46,359 nucleotides of DNA from M0108 sp964523415 (GTDB lineage: Bacteria > Pseudomonadota > Gammaproteobacteria > Chromatiales > Chromatiaceae). The notes under the pieces are model-generated. The model ran no database searches, had not been told where the DNA came from, and was given only the letters and a program-made list of their open reading frames with translations. Position numbers and translations under genes: made by a program. Every line of letters begins with the position of its first letter. Positions within the stretch are counted from its first letter, which is position 1. Of this stretch, positions 1 through 7,578 are shown in pieces. Location of the stretch: positions 1-46,359 of the forward strand of contig CAZFZB010000007.1 in the NCBI GenBank assembly GCA_964523415.1. Direction: 5' to 3'.

Positions 1-139
1 TTAGGCCCCTCGACCCATCCATACCCAGCGCTGATCAGGGCCGGCCTATCTCGGGTAGATCGGGTAATCGAAAACCAGGGTGTCCTGGTTATTATGACCT
101 GGGCCAATCGATGGCCGCGCGGCCCGGCACTGGCCTCGC

Positions 140-145
140 TATAAT
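140..145 (+). promoter_or_regulatory. Consensus -10 hexamer before the chorismate-lyase-like gene
   Basis: A perfect TATAAT lies ten bases upstream of the proposed TTG start at 155, so transcription would begin at or just before the start codon and the message could be leaderless. No convincing -35 hexamer sits at the expected spacing. Bases 1-139 hold no recognisable gene. They contain a small hairpin (arms 73-79 and 84-90, AACCAGG/CCTGGTT), and the window opens with TTA, which could be a stop codon of a minus-strand gene outside the window. Confidence 0.4.
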
Positions 146-154
146 CCCCGGCCA

Positions 155-775
155 TTGCGACCCTCAGCCAGCCCTATACCCCAAGTGGTCGAGCGCTATT
201 ACGATAAATCCAGCCCGTCGCAGGAGGCCAACCGCCTTCGCACCGAGGGCTTTTTGCGCGACGGCGTCCTGATCCGGGCGGGTGGCCAGCCTATGCCCTT
301 GGCCCAACTGCCTCCCTTCCTGCGCGCCCTGCTGGTTACCGACGGTACCGTTACCAAAATCCTGGAGGCTTACTTTTGGGAACCGGTGGAGGTGCGCACC
401 CTGGAGCAGGATTTCTGGACGGCCGAGCGCCCCGTGGACTGGCTGAAGGTGAGAACCGGCGATAATATCCTGATTCGACTGGCCCACCTTCAGGGGATCG
501 ATAGCGGCAGAACCTATGCCGAGGCCTTTTCGGTCATCCGCCCGGATCTGATCCCAGCAAGCTTTCGCCAGCGCCTCATCGACCGCGAGATCGGGATCGG
601 CGTCCTGATCCGGGACAGCGGTCTGGAGAGTTATCGCGAGGTCATGGAGATCGGCATCGATCATCCCGATCCTGACGAGGAGCACGTCTTTCGCACCTAC
701 CGCATCATCATCGCCGGGGCACCCGTCATCCTGATCACCGAGAGCTTTCCGCTGGCGCTCTATGCCGGGGCCTGA
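155..775 (+). CDS. Chorismate pyruvate-lyase family protein (UbiC-like)
   Basis: A 206-residue protein resembling the chorismate lyase family, which removes pyruvate from chorismate to give 4-hydroxybenzoate, the first step of ubiquinone synthesis. The C-terminal stretch with FRTYRII followed by PVILITESFP matches the family's conserved R-x-Y ... P-x-x-x-I-x-E-x-FP ending, and the length is slightly above E. coli UbiC. No ubiA follows, so this could be one of the divergent UbiC-fold proteins rather than the enzyme of the quinone pathway. The start is uncertain: TTG at 155 gives the full frame and sits just after a TATAAT, with no Shine-Dalgarno sequence. GTG at 185 is the alternative. Confidence 0.6.
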   Translation: MRPSASPIPQVVERYYDKSSPSQEANRLRTEGFLRDGVLIRAGGQPMPLAQLPPFLRALLVTDGTVTKILEAYFWEPVEVRTLEQDFWTAERPVDWLKVRTGDNILIRLAHLQGIDSGRTYAEAFSVIRPDLIPASFRQRLIDREIGIGVLIRDSGLESYREVMEIGIDHPDPDEEHVFRTYRIIIAGAPVILITESFPLALYAGA

Positions 776-794
776 GATCCTCGATCAATAGCCG

Positions 795-820
795 CCGCCC
801 CGGCTTGCCCAAGGGGGCGG
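795..820 (+). terminator. GC-rich stem-loop after the chorismate-lyase-like gene
   Basis: CCGCCCC (795-801) pairs with GGGGCGG (814-820) around a 12-base loop, 20 bases after the upstream stop codon. No T-run follows, so it is at best a weak intrinsic terminator or an mRNA 3'-end structure. Confidence 0.3.
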
Positions 821-930
821 AAATCCGTAGTCTTGGCAGGACTTGCGGACGGTGACCCCGGACAGCCGCCCGATTGGATGCCGCTTCCCGTTCGCCCCAC
901 TCCGGTCATGCAATTCAGATAGGACTCGCG

Positions 931-1593
931 ATGGATACCAGCCTTGCAGCCGCCCGTTTCAACATGATCCAGCAACAGATCCGCCCCTGGGGCGTCATCG
1001 ATCATCGGGTGCTGGATACCCTGGATGCCATACCCCGGGAACAATTCGTCCCCGCGGCCTATCGGGGCCTGGCCTATGCCGACATCGAGGTGCCACTCGG
1101 TGAGGGCCAGGTCATGCTGGCCCCCAAGGTCGTCGCCCGCCTCCTGCAGGCCCTCTCCATCGTGGCGGATGAACGTATCCTGGAGGTCGGCACCGGGAGC
1201 GGCTACCTCACCGCCTGTCTGTGCCACTTGGGCGACAGCGTCATCAGCCTGGAGATCAACCCGGGACTCGCCGCCCTGGCCCGCCAAAATCTGGCCGATG
1301 TGGACCCTCGCCGGCTGGAGATTCGGGAGGGCGACGGTCTCGCCGGCCACATCGAGGGTGGACCCTTCGACATCATCGCCATCACGGGCTCCCTACCCGA
1401 TGCCAGCGCCTTAGAGGGCCTGGAGGCGCAACTCTCCCCCCACGGCCGCCTCTTCACCATCCTGGGCCAGGGATCCGCCATGCAGGCCACCCTGGTCACC
1501 CACGGTCCCGACGGCTTTACCCTCAAGGCCCTGTTCGAGACCTCGGTCCCGGCCCTGGCCAAGGTTCCTGAGCCAGAGCGCTTCATTTTTTAG
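931..1593 (+). CDS. Protein-L-isoaspartate O-methyltransferase family protein
   Basis: A 220-residue class I SAM-dependent methyltransferase of the PCMT family, which repairs isoaspartyl residues in damaged proteins. Features seen: the family N-terminus with MIQQQIRPWGV, the REQFVP stretch, and the SAM-binding glycine loop VGTGSGYLTA near residue 90, with an acidic residue (SLEIN) at the end of strand 2. The start at 931 follows AGGA (921-924) at a six-base spacing. An upstream in-frame ATG at 874 adds residues without family character. Homologues of this divergent type often sit next to tolC in gammaproteobacteria, but here the next gene is a respiratory operon. Enzymatic activity is therefore assumed from the family only. 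Confidence 0.8.
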   Translation: MDTSLAAARFNMIQQQIRPWGVIDHRVLDTLDAIPREQFVPAAYRGLAYADIEVPLGEGQVMLAPKVVARLLQALSIVADERILEVGTGSGYLTACLCHLGDSVISLEINPGLAALARQNLADVDPRRLEIREGDGLAGHIEGGPFDIIAITGSLPDASALEGLEAQLSPHGRLFTILGQGSAMQATLVTHGPDGFTLKALFETSVPALAKVPEPERFIF

Positions 1594-1624
1594 CCAACCT
1601 CCCCATGGGGGTCCAGCTCTTAAA

Positions 1625-1638
1625 TTGACAATTGTCAA
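1625..1638 (+). promoter_or_regulatory. Perfect 14-bp FNR/CRP-family-type palindrome
   Basis: TTGACAATTGTCAA is a perfect palindrome of the form TTGAC-N4-GTCAA. This is the architecture of FNR/Anr/Dnr-type operators (TTGAT-N4-ATCAA and variants). It lies 152 bases upstream of the catalytic subunit start, in the only sizeable gap before the operon. A regulator responding to oxygen or nitrogen oxides would suit an anaerobic oxidoreductase. The specific protein is an inference; a MarR- or GntR-type repressor site is possible. Its TTGACA could also be read as a -35, but no -10 follows at 16-18 bases. Confidence 0.5.
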
Positions 1639-1672
1639 CGCTTCTCGGAAATGATTCGGTAACAATCCGACT

Positions 1673-1697
1673 GGGATGGAGATATTCCCTCCATCCC
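1673..1697 (+). other. Stem-loop in the leader of the oxidoreductase operon
   Basis: GGGATGGAG (1673-1681) pairs perfectly with CTCCATCCC (1689-1697) around the loop ATATTCC. It sits between the palindrome at 1625 and the operon start at 1790. No T-run follows, so an intrinsic terminator for the upstream gene is unlikely; an mRNA 5'-leader structure is the simpler reading. Confidence 0.45.
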
Positions 1698-1789
1698 TCC
1701 GCTCTACGCCGTACCAGGGCGACCCACCCTAACTAAAGAACCCGGTCGCCGTATTCCCCGGGCAACATCCCCCAGAGGAGTTTCCCGCC

Positions 1790-4561
1790 ATGGCCTGGAG
1801 CCTACCGCGTCTGTCCCGTCGTACCTTTCTGAAATCCAGCGGTTACGGAACTGCTGGTCTTGGCCTGCTCTCCCCCATCTCGACCCTGGTGAGCGAAGCG
1901 CTCGCATCCGATGAGGAGGTGAAGGAAGAGGTGAGCTATAGCATCTGCAATTTTTGCTCCTCGCTCTGCAACCTGCGCGTCACTACCCACACCAAGGGCG
2001 GGGATAAACGCATTGTCAAGCTGGACGGCAATCCTCACTCAACCCTCAATCGGGGCAAAATCTGCGCCCGAGGCCAGGCGGGACTGCGACAGACCTACGA
2101 TACCGACCGTATCAAGACCCCCCTCATCCGCATCGAAGGCAGCCGGCGTGGGGAGTACAGGTTTCGTCAGGCCAGTTGGGAAGAGGCTTGGGACTACATC
2201 GCCAAAAAGCAGGCCACCGCCGAGATCAAACCCTGGGAGTGGGCCATGGTGGGTGGCTGGACATCCTGCGTCTTCTATATGAACTGGGCGGTGCCCTTCG
2301 CCATGGCCAACGAGGTTCCAAACATCATTGCCTCGCCCATGCAGCACTGCGTCACTACCGGTCACCTTGGGACGGATCTGGTCACGGGAAACTTCAATAT
2401 CCATGACGAAGTACTACCCGATTTCGACCACGCCAAATATATCCTCCTGGTGGGTAATAACGCCTCGATCGGTGCCGTATCCACCTGCCGCATGGTGCGC
2501 TTTGCCCAGGGCCGTAAGAATGGCGCCAAGATCGTAGCCCTTGACCCCCGCTGCTCGGAGACCGCCGCCAAGGCGGACGAGTGGATTCAGATCCGCCCCG
2601 GTACCGATCTCGCCTTCATGCTGGCACTGATGCGCATCCTGATGAAGGAGGAGCTTTACGACGGCGAGTTCGTCCGGCGTCACACCAACTTGCCGTTCCT
2701 CATGACCCGAGACGATAAGGGCGACTGGCACCTGGTGACGGACGCGGAGGGGAGTCCACAGGCAGTGGAAGAAGATTCCGACAAGCTGCGCTCGCTGAAG
2801 AAATTCAGCAACCATAATCACAAGGACTACGAAGGCCATGGCTTCACGCCAGGCCTCCAGGTCCCACCAGGCTTTAGCCTTGAGGGTCGCCCTGTAAAGA
2901 CGGTCTTCCAGGTCCAACTTGAGGAACTTGACCCCTATACCCCTGAATGGGCGGCGGAGATCACCGGGATTACGGCGCAGACCATCAGCCGCATCGCCCA
3001 TGAGTTTGGCAACACACGGCCCGCCATCGTCGACCCAGGGTGGCATGGAGCCCGCTTTGGCAACATCATGATGCTGCGGCGGGTACAAGCCATGGTTCAG
3101 GCCCTCATCGGCGGTATCGACTCGGTGGGTGGCTGGATGAATTCGGGTGAAGTCCATCACAAGGCCCACCAAATGTACCATGCCATGGAGGATGGCTATG
3201 AGATGGGCGCACCCCTCGCCAATCTCGCTGGCATGGCCTTTGCCAAAATGGTGATCGGTGCCGTGTCCCAAGGCAATAATTTTTCTCATGGAAAACCAGG
3301 TTTTGCCTGGGCCTGGAATGCCCAGGAAAAGGCGGCTGGCCGGTTCAACGTAGCCTTGCCGGTAATGACCGATTCGGGCCTGCGCGAATCGGTTGAGGCC
3401 AAGCTCCAGTTCAAGGGTGAGCCCTACCTGACCCGTGCCTTCATCATCAATGCCGCTAATCCCGTCCGACACTATTACCCCGACAGCTACTGGAAGGAGA
3501 CCCTCAGCCACCCAAACGTAGCCCTGGTCGTCATGGTGGAGGTGCTGCCCTCGGATACGGCCCCTTACGCGGACGTGATCCTGCCTAACAGCACTTATCT
3601 CGAACGGAATGAGCCCACCCTGTACGGCAATGGGGTAAACCACGATCTCGCCCTAACCACCCGCTATGCCGCCATCGAGCCCCTCTATGACACTGAGGAA
3701 ACCGCTGACATCCTGCTGAGAATGACCGAGATCATCAGTGGCAATCGGGAAGGTTTTCTCAACTGGGTGGAAAGGCTTACCGGGCTTAAAGCCGCGCCGG
3801 TCCAAAAGGCCTACGCGGAACTCCAAAAAACCCAGAAGAAGGGGGCTTTCGCCGCCGCCTGCCGTCGGGTCTCCTTTGCCCAAACCGCGGCGCGGCTCGG
3901 CACCACCCCCGAGGCCATCGATGCAGTCCTGCGTAACAGGGGCGTTTACTTGGAGGAAAAGAGAGAAACTATCCTCGACCAATGGAGTATGCCCCGGCGC
4001 ATGCCGGTACCTACCGATAGTGGCCGATTGGAGTTCTACAGCGGACTGATGCGCAGTCTGCGCGATGCGGGCCACAGCGAGCCGAATTTCAGTGTTCTGG
4101 CGACCTGGATCCCCCCTGAATATCGGAATGGCGAACCTGCGACGATAGCGCTTGCAGACGATGAATTTTTCTTCGCCTACGGCAAGACCCCTACCGTCTC
4201 CCACGGATCCACCAACAGCAATAACCCCGTGTTGGCGGGCATCAATCAGTTCAAGGGAGGTATCTATAAGGGAGTATGGATACACCCCAATAGGGCGGCC
4301 AGGCTGAATATCAACGACGGCGATCCGATCCGGCTCACCAACACCAAGTCGGGGCAAGTCACTGGCGGTCATGCCCACATCACGCGCCTGGTGCATCCCG
4401 ATACCCTTTTTGTTTACTCCTCTTTCGGGGTCGAAAACAAGGCGCTTTCCCGAACCCACGGCGATGGCACGGCCACGAACAAGCTCATCCCCTACCAGGT
4501 CGAGCCAGTGGTGGCGGGTTTTCGCTCCCAGGAGTTCACGATCCGGGTAGCCAAGGTTTAA
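1790..4561 (+). CDS. Twin-arginine molybdopterin oxidoreductase, PsrA/PhsA/SreA-type catalytic subunit
   Basis: Catalytic subunit (923 residues) of a complex iron-sulfur molybdoenzyme, probably acting on polysulfide, sulfur, thiosulfate or tetrathionate in the periplasm. The N-terminus carries a Tat signal (SRRTFLK, residues 9-15, then a hydrophobic stretch and a plausible ALA cleavage site near residue 39). A [4Fe-4S] site follows: C53-x2-C56-x3-C60 and C92 in GKICARG. Cys187, in MQHCVTTGH, is in the position of the Mo-ligating residue of this family. The Tat signal argues against SoeA, the cytoplasmic sulfite dehydrogenase subunit of purple sulfur bacteria. AGGAG at 1776-1780 supports the start. 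The ferredoxin and anchor genes follow with 12- and 1-base gaps. Substrate and direction cannot be read from sequence. Confidence 0.85.
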   Translation: MAWSLPRLSRRTFLKSSGYGTAGLGLLSPISTLVSEALASDEEVKEEVSYSICNFCSSLCNLRVTTHTKGGDKRIVKLDGNPHSTLNRGKICARGQAGLRQTYDTDRIKTPLIRIEGSRRGEYRFRQASWEEAWDYIAKKQATAEIKPWEWAMVGGWTSCVFYMNWAVPFAMANEVPNIIASPMQHCVTTGHLGTDLVTGNFNIHDEVLPDFDHAKYILLVGNNASIGAVSTCRMVRFAQGRKNGAKIVALDPRCSETAAKADEWIQIRPGTDLAFMLALMRILMKEELYDGEFVRRHTNLPFLMTRDDKGDWHLVTDAEGSPQAVEEDSDKLRSLKKFSNHNHKDYEGHGFTPGLQVPPGFSLEGRPVKTVFQVQLEELDPYTPEWAAEITGITAQTISRIAHEFGNTRPAIVDPGWHGARFGNIMMLRRVQAMVQALIGGIDSVGGWMNSGEVHHKAHQMYHAMEDGYEMGAPLANLAGMAFAKMVIGAVSQGNNFSHGKPGFAWAWNAQEKAAGRFNVALPVMTDSGLRESVEAKLQFKGEPYLTRAFIINAANPVRHYYPDSYWKETLSHPNVALVVMVEVLPSDTAPYADVILPNSTYLERNEPTLYGNGVNHDLALTTRYAAIEPLYDTEETADILLRMTEIISGNREGFLNWVERLTGLKAAPVQKAYAELQKTQKKGAFAAACRRVSFAQTAARLGTTPEAIDAVLRNRGVYLEEKRETILDQWSMPRRMPVPTDSGRLEFYSGLMRSLRDAGHSEPNFSVLATWIPPEYRNGEPATIALADDEFFFAYGKTPTVSHGSTNSNNPVLAGINQFKGGIYKGVWIHPNRAARLNINDGDPIRLTNTKSGQVTGGHAHITRLVHPDTLFVYSSFGVENKALSRTHGDGTATNKLIPYQVEPVVAGFRSQEFTIRVAKV

Positions 4562-4573
4562 GGAGGACAGGCA

Positions 4574-5191
4574 ATGACTCACTATGCCATGGTCATCGAC
4601 CTCAACACCTGCGTAGGCTGTAATGCTTGCATGGCCGCTTGCGCCTTAGAGAACCAGACCCCCGTGTGGGATGATCACAAGTGGCGCACCTATGTCCACG
4701 ACAAGGAGATCGGGGTAGGTAACAATGTGCATCGCCGCTTCTTCCCACGCCTCTGTAACCACTGTGATAACCCGCCCTGCATGAGCGTCTGCCCCACTGG
4801 AGCTACTTATAAGAAGCAGAATGGCATCGTCATGGTCGACCAGGAACTCTGCATGGGCTGCGGTGCCTGCGCCATGGCCTGCCCCTATCATGCCCGCGTA
4901 GCCATCACCTATGCGGATGTAAGGATGGGCAAGGAGTTTTATGGGTCCGCTTACCGGCGCTCCAGCCCTAGCATGGACAAATGCTCCTTCTGCGATCATC
5001 GGGTTGAACAGGGGCTCAAGCCTGCCTGTGTCGAGACCTGTGTCGGCTCTGCCAGACTGTTCGGTAATCTGGAGGATCCCCAAGACCCCGTGGCGCAGAT
5101 GGTGGCCAGTGGGGTAGCTAGACCCCTCATGCCCCACATCGGCACCCGTCCCAACGTGTTTTACATAGATGACCTCAAGTGGAGGGGCTGA
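4574..5191 (+). CDS. Four-cluster ferredoxin subunit (PsrB/DmsB-like)
   Basis: Electron-transfer subunit (205 residues) carrying electrons between the catalytic subunit and the membrane anchor. Sixteen cysteines form four [4Fe-4S] motifs: C13-x2-C16-x2-C19-x3-C23; C61-x2-C64-x4-C69-x3-C73; C93-x2-C96-x2-C99-x3-C103; and C137-x2-C140-x11-C152-x3-C156. This is the standard DmsB/PsrB/NrfC pattern. It has no signal peptide, so it is presumably exported bound to the Tat-targeted catalytic subunit. AGGAGG at 4561-4566 precedes the ATG. It lies 12 bases after the catalytic gene and ends one base before the anchor gene. Confidence 0.9.
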   Translation: MTHYAMVIDLNTCVGCNACMAACALENQTPVWDDHKWRTYVHDKEIGVGNNVHRRFFPRLCNHCDNPPCMSVCPTGATYKKQNGIVMVDQELCMGCGACAMACPYHARVAITYADVRMGKEFYGSAYRRSSPSMDKCSFCDHRVEQGLKPACVETCVGSARLFGNLEDPQDPVAQMVASGVARPLMPHIGTRPNVFYIDDLKWRG

Positions 5192-5192
5192 G

Positions 5193-6152
5193 ATGGACGT
5201 CACCATGAGTTATGAGACCCAGAACCTCTGGACCTGGTGGCTTGCCATGTATCTTTATACCGGTGGCTTGGGCGCCGCGACCTTGGCGGTAACCTTCCTC
5301 ACCGATATGTACCTCAAGCCCCACCGCAATTTGGTGATCTGGGGGGCAGGGGCGGGTGTCATTTTACTGGCCCTGGGCTCCATGATGTTGTTTAGCCACC
5401 TATTACACCACCTTGCGGCTATCCACATACTAAATCCCCTTGTTTTTATTAAGAGACCCAATGCCTGGATTGCCTGGGGTACCCAATTCATCATCTGGAT
5501 GATGGTTTGGGGAGTGCTCTATGCCCTACCCTACGCCAGGGAAACACCCTTGCTGAAACGCCAGCCGCTGATCAGTAGGGTCCTGGAATGGGGTCTGGTC
5601 ATGAAGGTTAGCGAAGCGGTAACGCGATTTCGAAAATTCGTCGGCTGGTTGGCGGTGATCAATGGTGTCGGGGTAACGGTCTATACAGGCCTGTTGCTGC
5701 AGTCCTTCCCCGCCGTTGCCCTGTGGGCCAATCCGGGTGTGCCGCTGCTCTTTACGGTGTCAGCCTTCTCGACCGCCATGGCCTTCCTGCTCCTGATCAT
5801 GTACACCGTCATCAAGGACGCGGAGGATACCCGTATCCGGTTACTCTATGAACGCATCGATCTGGTGCTGATCTCATCCGAACTGGTGATCCTGTTCTCC
5901 TTTTACTTCTACCTCAAACGCGGGTCCGAATCGGCCATTCGTTCCTGGGAGCTTCTTTTTACCGACTTCGGGTGGTTGATAGGCTTCATCGGTTTTGGCC
6001 TGATCGTGCCTTTCTTCCTGGAACTCAGGGGGGTAGTCAAAGGCTGGACCAGTCATGTGCCGATTATCACCGCCTCGGTCCTGGTCCTGATGGGTGGCTA
6101 CCTGTTGCGGCACTACTTCATGTACGCGGGGATCTACGCCTATCCCTGGTAG
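5193..6152 (+). CDS. NrfD/PsrC-type membrane anchor subunit
   Basis: Polytopic membrane protein of 319 residues with about eight hydrophobic segments, matching the NrfD/PsrC family that anchors complex iron-sulfur molybdoenzymes and exchanges electrons with the quinone pool. The N-terminal segment (TWWLAMYLYTGGLGAATL) and later segments with HHLAAIHI are typical. The ATG at 5193 was chosen because GGAGGGG ends seven bases upstream, whereas the in-frame ATG at 5169 lies inside the preceding gene. There is no haem-ligand pattern of a cytochrome b anchor, so quinone coupling without haem is expected for this family. A stem-loop at 6193-6224 closes the operon. Confidence 0.9.
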   Translation: MDVTMSYETQNLWTWWLAMYLYTGGLGAATLAVTFLTDMYLKPHRNLVIWGAGAGVILLALGSMMLFSHLLHHLAAIHILNPLVFIKRPNAWIAWGTQFIIWMMVWGVLYALPYARETPLLKRQPLISRVLEWGLVMKVSEAVTRFRKFVGWLAVINGVGVTVYTGLLLQSFPAVALWANPGVPLLFTVSAFSTAMAFLLLIMYTVIKDAEDTRIRLLYERIDLVLISSELVILFSFYFYLKRGSESAIRSWELLFTDFGWLIGFIGFGLIVPFFLELRGVVKGWTSHVPIITASVLVLMGGYLLRHYFMYAGIYAYPW

Positions 6153-6192
6153 GGCAGGGAATGGGATCGAGGGATCAATAGAATGGAATCAA

Positions 6193-6224
6193 GCCATAGG
6201 CCGCCTTGGAAGGCAGCCTATGGC
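6193..6224 (+). terminator. Bidirectional stem-loop between convergent genes
   Basis: GCCATAGGCCGCC (6193-6205) pairs with GGCAGCCTATGGC (6212-6224) with one mismatch and the loop TTGGAA. It sits between the end of the anchor gene at 6152 and the end of the minus-strand small gene at 6265, where a shared terminator would be expected. No T-run follows on either side, so termination strength is uncertain. Confidence 0.55.
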
Positions 6225-6264
6225 CAAGGTTGAAAGGAGAGGTAAGAGAGGTAGATGCGGGGCA

Positions 6265-6393
6265 TCATCTGCCGTACTTACGAGGCATCAGTCGGTCCAC
6301 AAGCTTGATGAACACACTGGCACCGCCAAGATAGAGTACAAACACGATCAATATTCCGGCTCCTGAACCGGCAAGGCCAAGTAAATTTTCCAT
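6265..6393 (-). CDS. Small single-span membrane protein (42 residues)
   Basis: A 42-codon frame on the minus strand, shorter than usual annotation cut-offs. The protein starts MENLLGLAGSGAG, continues into a hydrophobic stretch (about residues 11-29, ILIVFVLYLGGASVFI) and ends in a basic tail, LMPRKYGR. This is the pattern of a small inner-membrane protein with a cytoplasmic positive C-terminus. GGGAG lies six bases before the ATG, and a shared stem-loop separates it from the convergent oxidoreductase operon. It is inserted between the structural genes and their chaperones on the opposite strand. No family is recognised; a role with the membrane anchor is only suggested by position. Confidence 0.6.
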   Translation of the reverse strand: MENLLGLAGSGAGILIVFVLYLGGASVFIKLVDRLMPRKYGR

Positions 6394-6501
6394 GGGATTC
6401 TCCCAGCGATCTCCGTAGCTAATTAAGTGGATTGTTCGCCATGTAATTTTAGTATCTTCTTAAATACCTATCAAACCTTTTCCTGAAATACCTTCTCGAC
6501 C

Positions 6502-7032
6502 ATGGCCACCGACCGCAATCGAAATCCGCGGCAGCTTTATATCCTTTCCGCCCTACTGGCCTTTCCGGTAGATGACGCCCTGGACTCCCTGCGAGACATG
6601 CTACCAATGGCCCCTTGGTTGGCGCCCGCCATCGAGGAGTTGGCGAAACTGTCCCTGGAACATTGGCAAGGGGAGCACACCCGTCTCTTCTTGAGTGGGT
6701 ACCCAAAGACGCCATGCCCCCCTTTCGAATCAGCTTATCGTCAAGGTCAGATGGGGGGAACTGCGGTGGGGGATCTTCATGCCCTTTACCGTCGGGCTGG
6801 CCTGGAGGCAAGGCAGGCGCCTGCCGATTACCTGGGAACCTTACTTGAATGCCTGGCCCTGCTCGAGGCGCGGGGCGATGCAGAGGAGATTATTGGGGAG
6901 TTATGGGGGGCGCATCTCCAACACTGGCTCCCCCGTTTCGCGCGAGACCTCCAGCTCCATGGAGAACTTGAAATCTACCGCCTCCTGGGAGCACGGTTGG
7001 CGGGACTGTGCGGGGAGAAGGAACTTGCCTGA
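6502..7032 (+). CDS. TorD/DmsD-family molybdoenzyme chaperone
   Basis: All-helical redox enzyme maturation chaperone (176 residues) that binds the Tat signal or apo-form of a molybdoenzyme until cofactor is inserted. The family core is clear: EHTRLFLSG, then PPFESAYRQG, the aspartate-leucine-aromatic stretch DLHALYRRAGLEA and APADYLGTLLECL. Its client is most probably the Tat-targeted subunit at 1790-4561. The ATG at 6502 lacks a clear Shine-Dalgarno; AT-rich DNA at 6420-6480 may hold its promoter. The 3' end overlaps the next gene by eight bases if that gene starts at TTG 7025, which suggests coupled translation. Confidence 0.8.
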   Translation: MATDRNRNPRQLYILSALLAFPVDDALDSLRDMLPMAPWLAPAIEELAKLSLEHWQGEHTRLFLSGYPKTPCPPFESAYRQGQMGGTAVGDLHALYRRAGLEARQAPADYLGTLLECLALLEARGDAEEIIGELWGAHLQHWLPRFARDLQLHGELEIYRLLGARLAGLCGEKELA

Positions 7033-7573
7033 CGACCCATGGTTACTTTGCTCGCCGGAGCTTGAAAAGGACAGCGCCTTATCCGAGGCGGTCCTAAGGA
7101 TTCACCAAACCATTCTGCGTGAGCAACTGCAACAGGAACCCTGTCTGAATCTCAACCTTGGGATCCAGCTACGGGCCTTACGCCGGCTCGAAGACTGGCG
7201 AGTCCTGCTTCTCCTCACTCCCTGGATGCTGGTGCGACTGCTCTTTCCCGACCGGACCCCGCCTCTTGCGCTTCCTTGCGGCTGGACCGCCCCGGAGCGG
7301 GCAAAATCCCCCTACCAGGTCCTGGGTCCCCGTATCCATTTCTCGCTCCTCGGCCAGTCCCAGCAAGCCCATTTGAGCTTCCATCAAGACTTGGGCCACT
7401 TTCTCTTGCAGCCCCTTTGCCTCGACATGTCGAGTTATGCAGACTCCGAAGCGGTGTTCGAGGCCTGGGGACAGGTCATTCTTACCCGTGATGAGAATAT
7501 GCAGAAGGCCAGGCGGGACTGTCCCTTGCAGAAAGAGATGTCCAGGCGAGAGTTCTTTACTCGCTTCAAGTAA
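7025..7573 (+). CDS. HybE-family assembly chaperone homologue
   Basis: About 182 residues resembling HybE/HupJ, the chaperone family otherwise linked to Tat-exported [NiFe]-hydrogenase small subunits. Matching features are LLLTPWMLVRLLFP (E. coli HybE has a TPWM ... FP stretch here), the L-P-C-G segment, the LGP...SLL block, and a C-terminal SRREFFTRF resembling a twin-arginine motif. No hydrogenase gene is in the window, so the client may be the molybdoenzyme or its ferredoxin. The start is uncertain: TTG 7025 follows GGAGAAGG and overlaps torD by eight bases, while ATG 6959 would overlap by 74. It ends five bases from the convergent waaA. Confidence 0.65.
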   Translation: MPDDPWLLCSPELEKDSALSEAVLRIHQTILREQLQQEPCLNLNLGIQLRALRRLEDWRVLLLLTPWMLVRLLFPDRTPPLALPCGWTAPERAKSPYQVLGPRIHFSLLGQSQQAHLSFHQDLGHFLLQPLCLDMSSYADSEAVFEAWGQVILTRDENMQKARRDCPLQKEMSRREFFTRFK

Positions 7574-7578
7574 TAGAA

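Noticed and set aside
1625..1630. TTGACA as a sigma-70 -35 element
   Set aside because: No -10-like hexamer lies 16-18 bases downstream; the perfect palindrome explains the sequence better.
1790..6152. Naming the operon soeABC (cytoplasmic sulfite dehydrogenase)
   Set aside because: The catalytic subunit has a twin-arginine signal peptide, whereas SoeA is cytoplasmic and lacks one.
6695..7024. Coding extension upstream of the HybE-like gene
   Set aside because: It lies fully inside torD in another frame and shows no HybE features before residue NLPDD.
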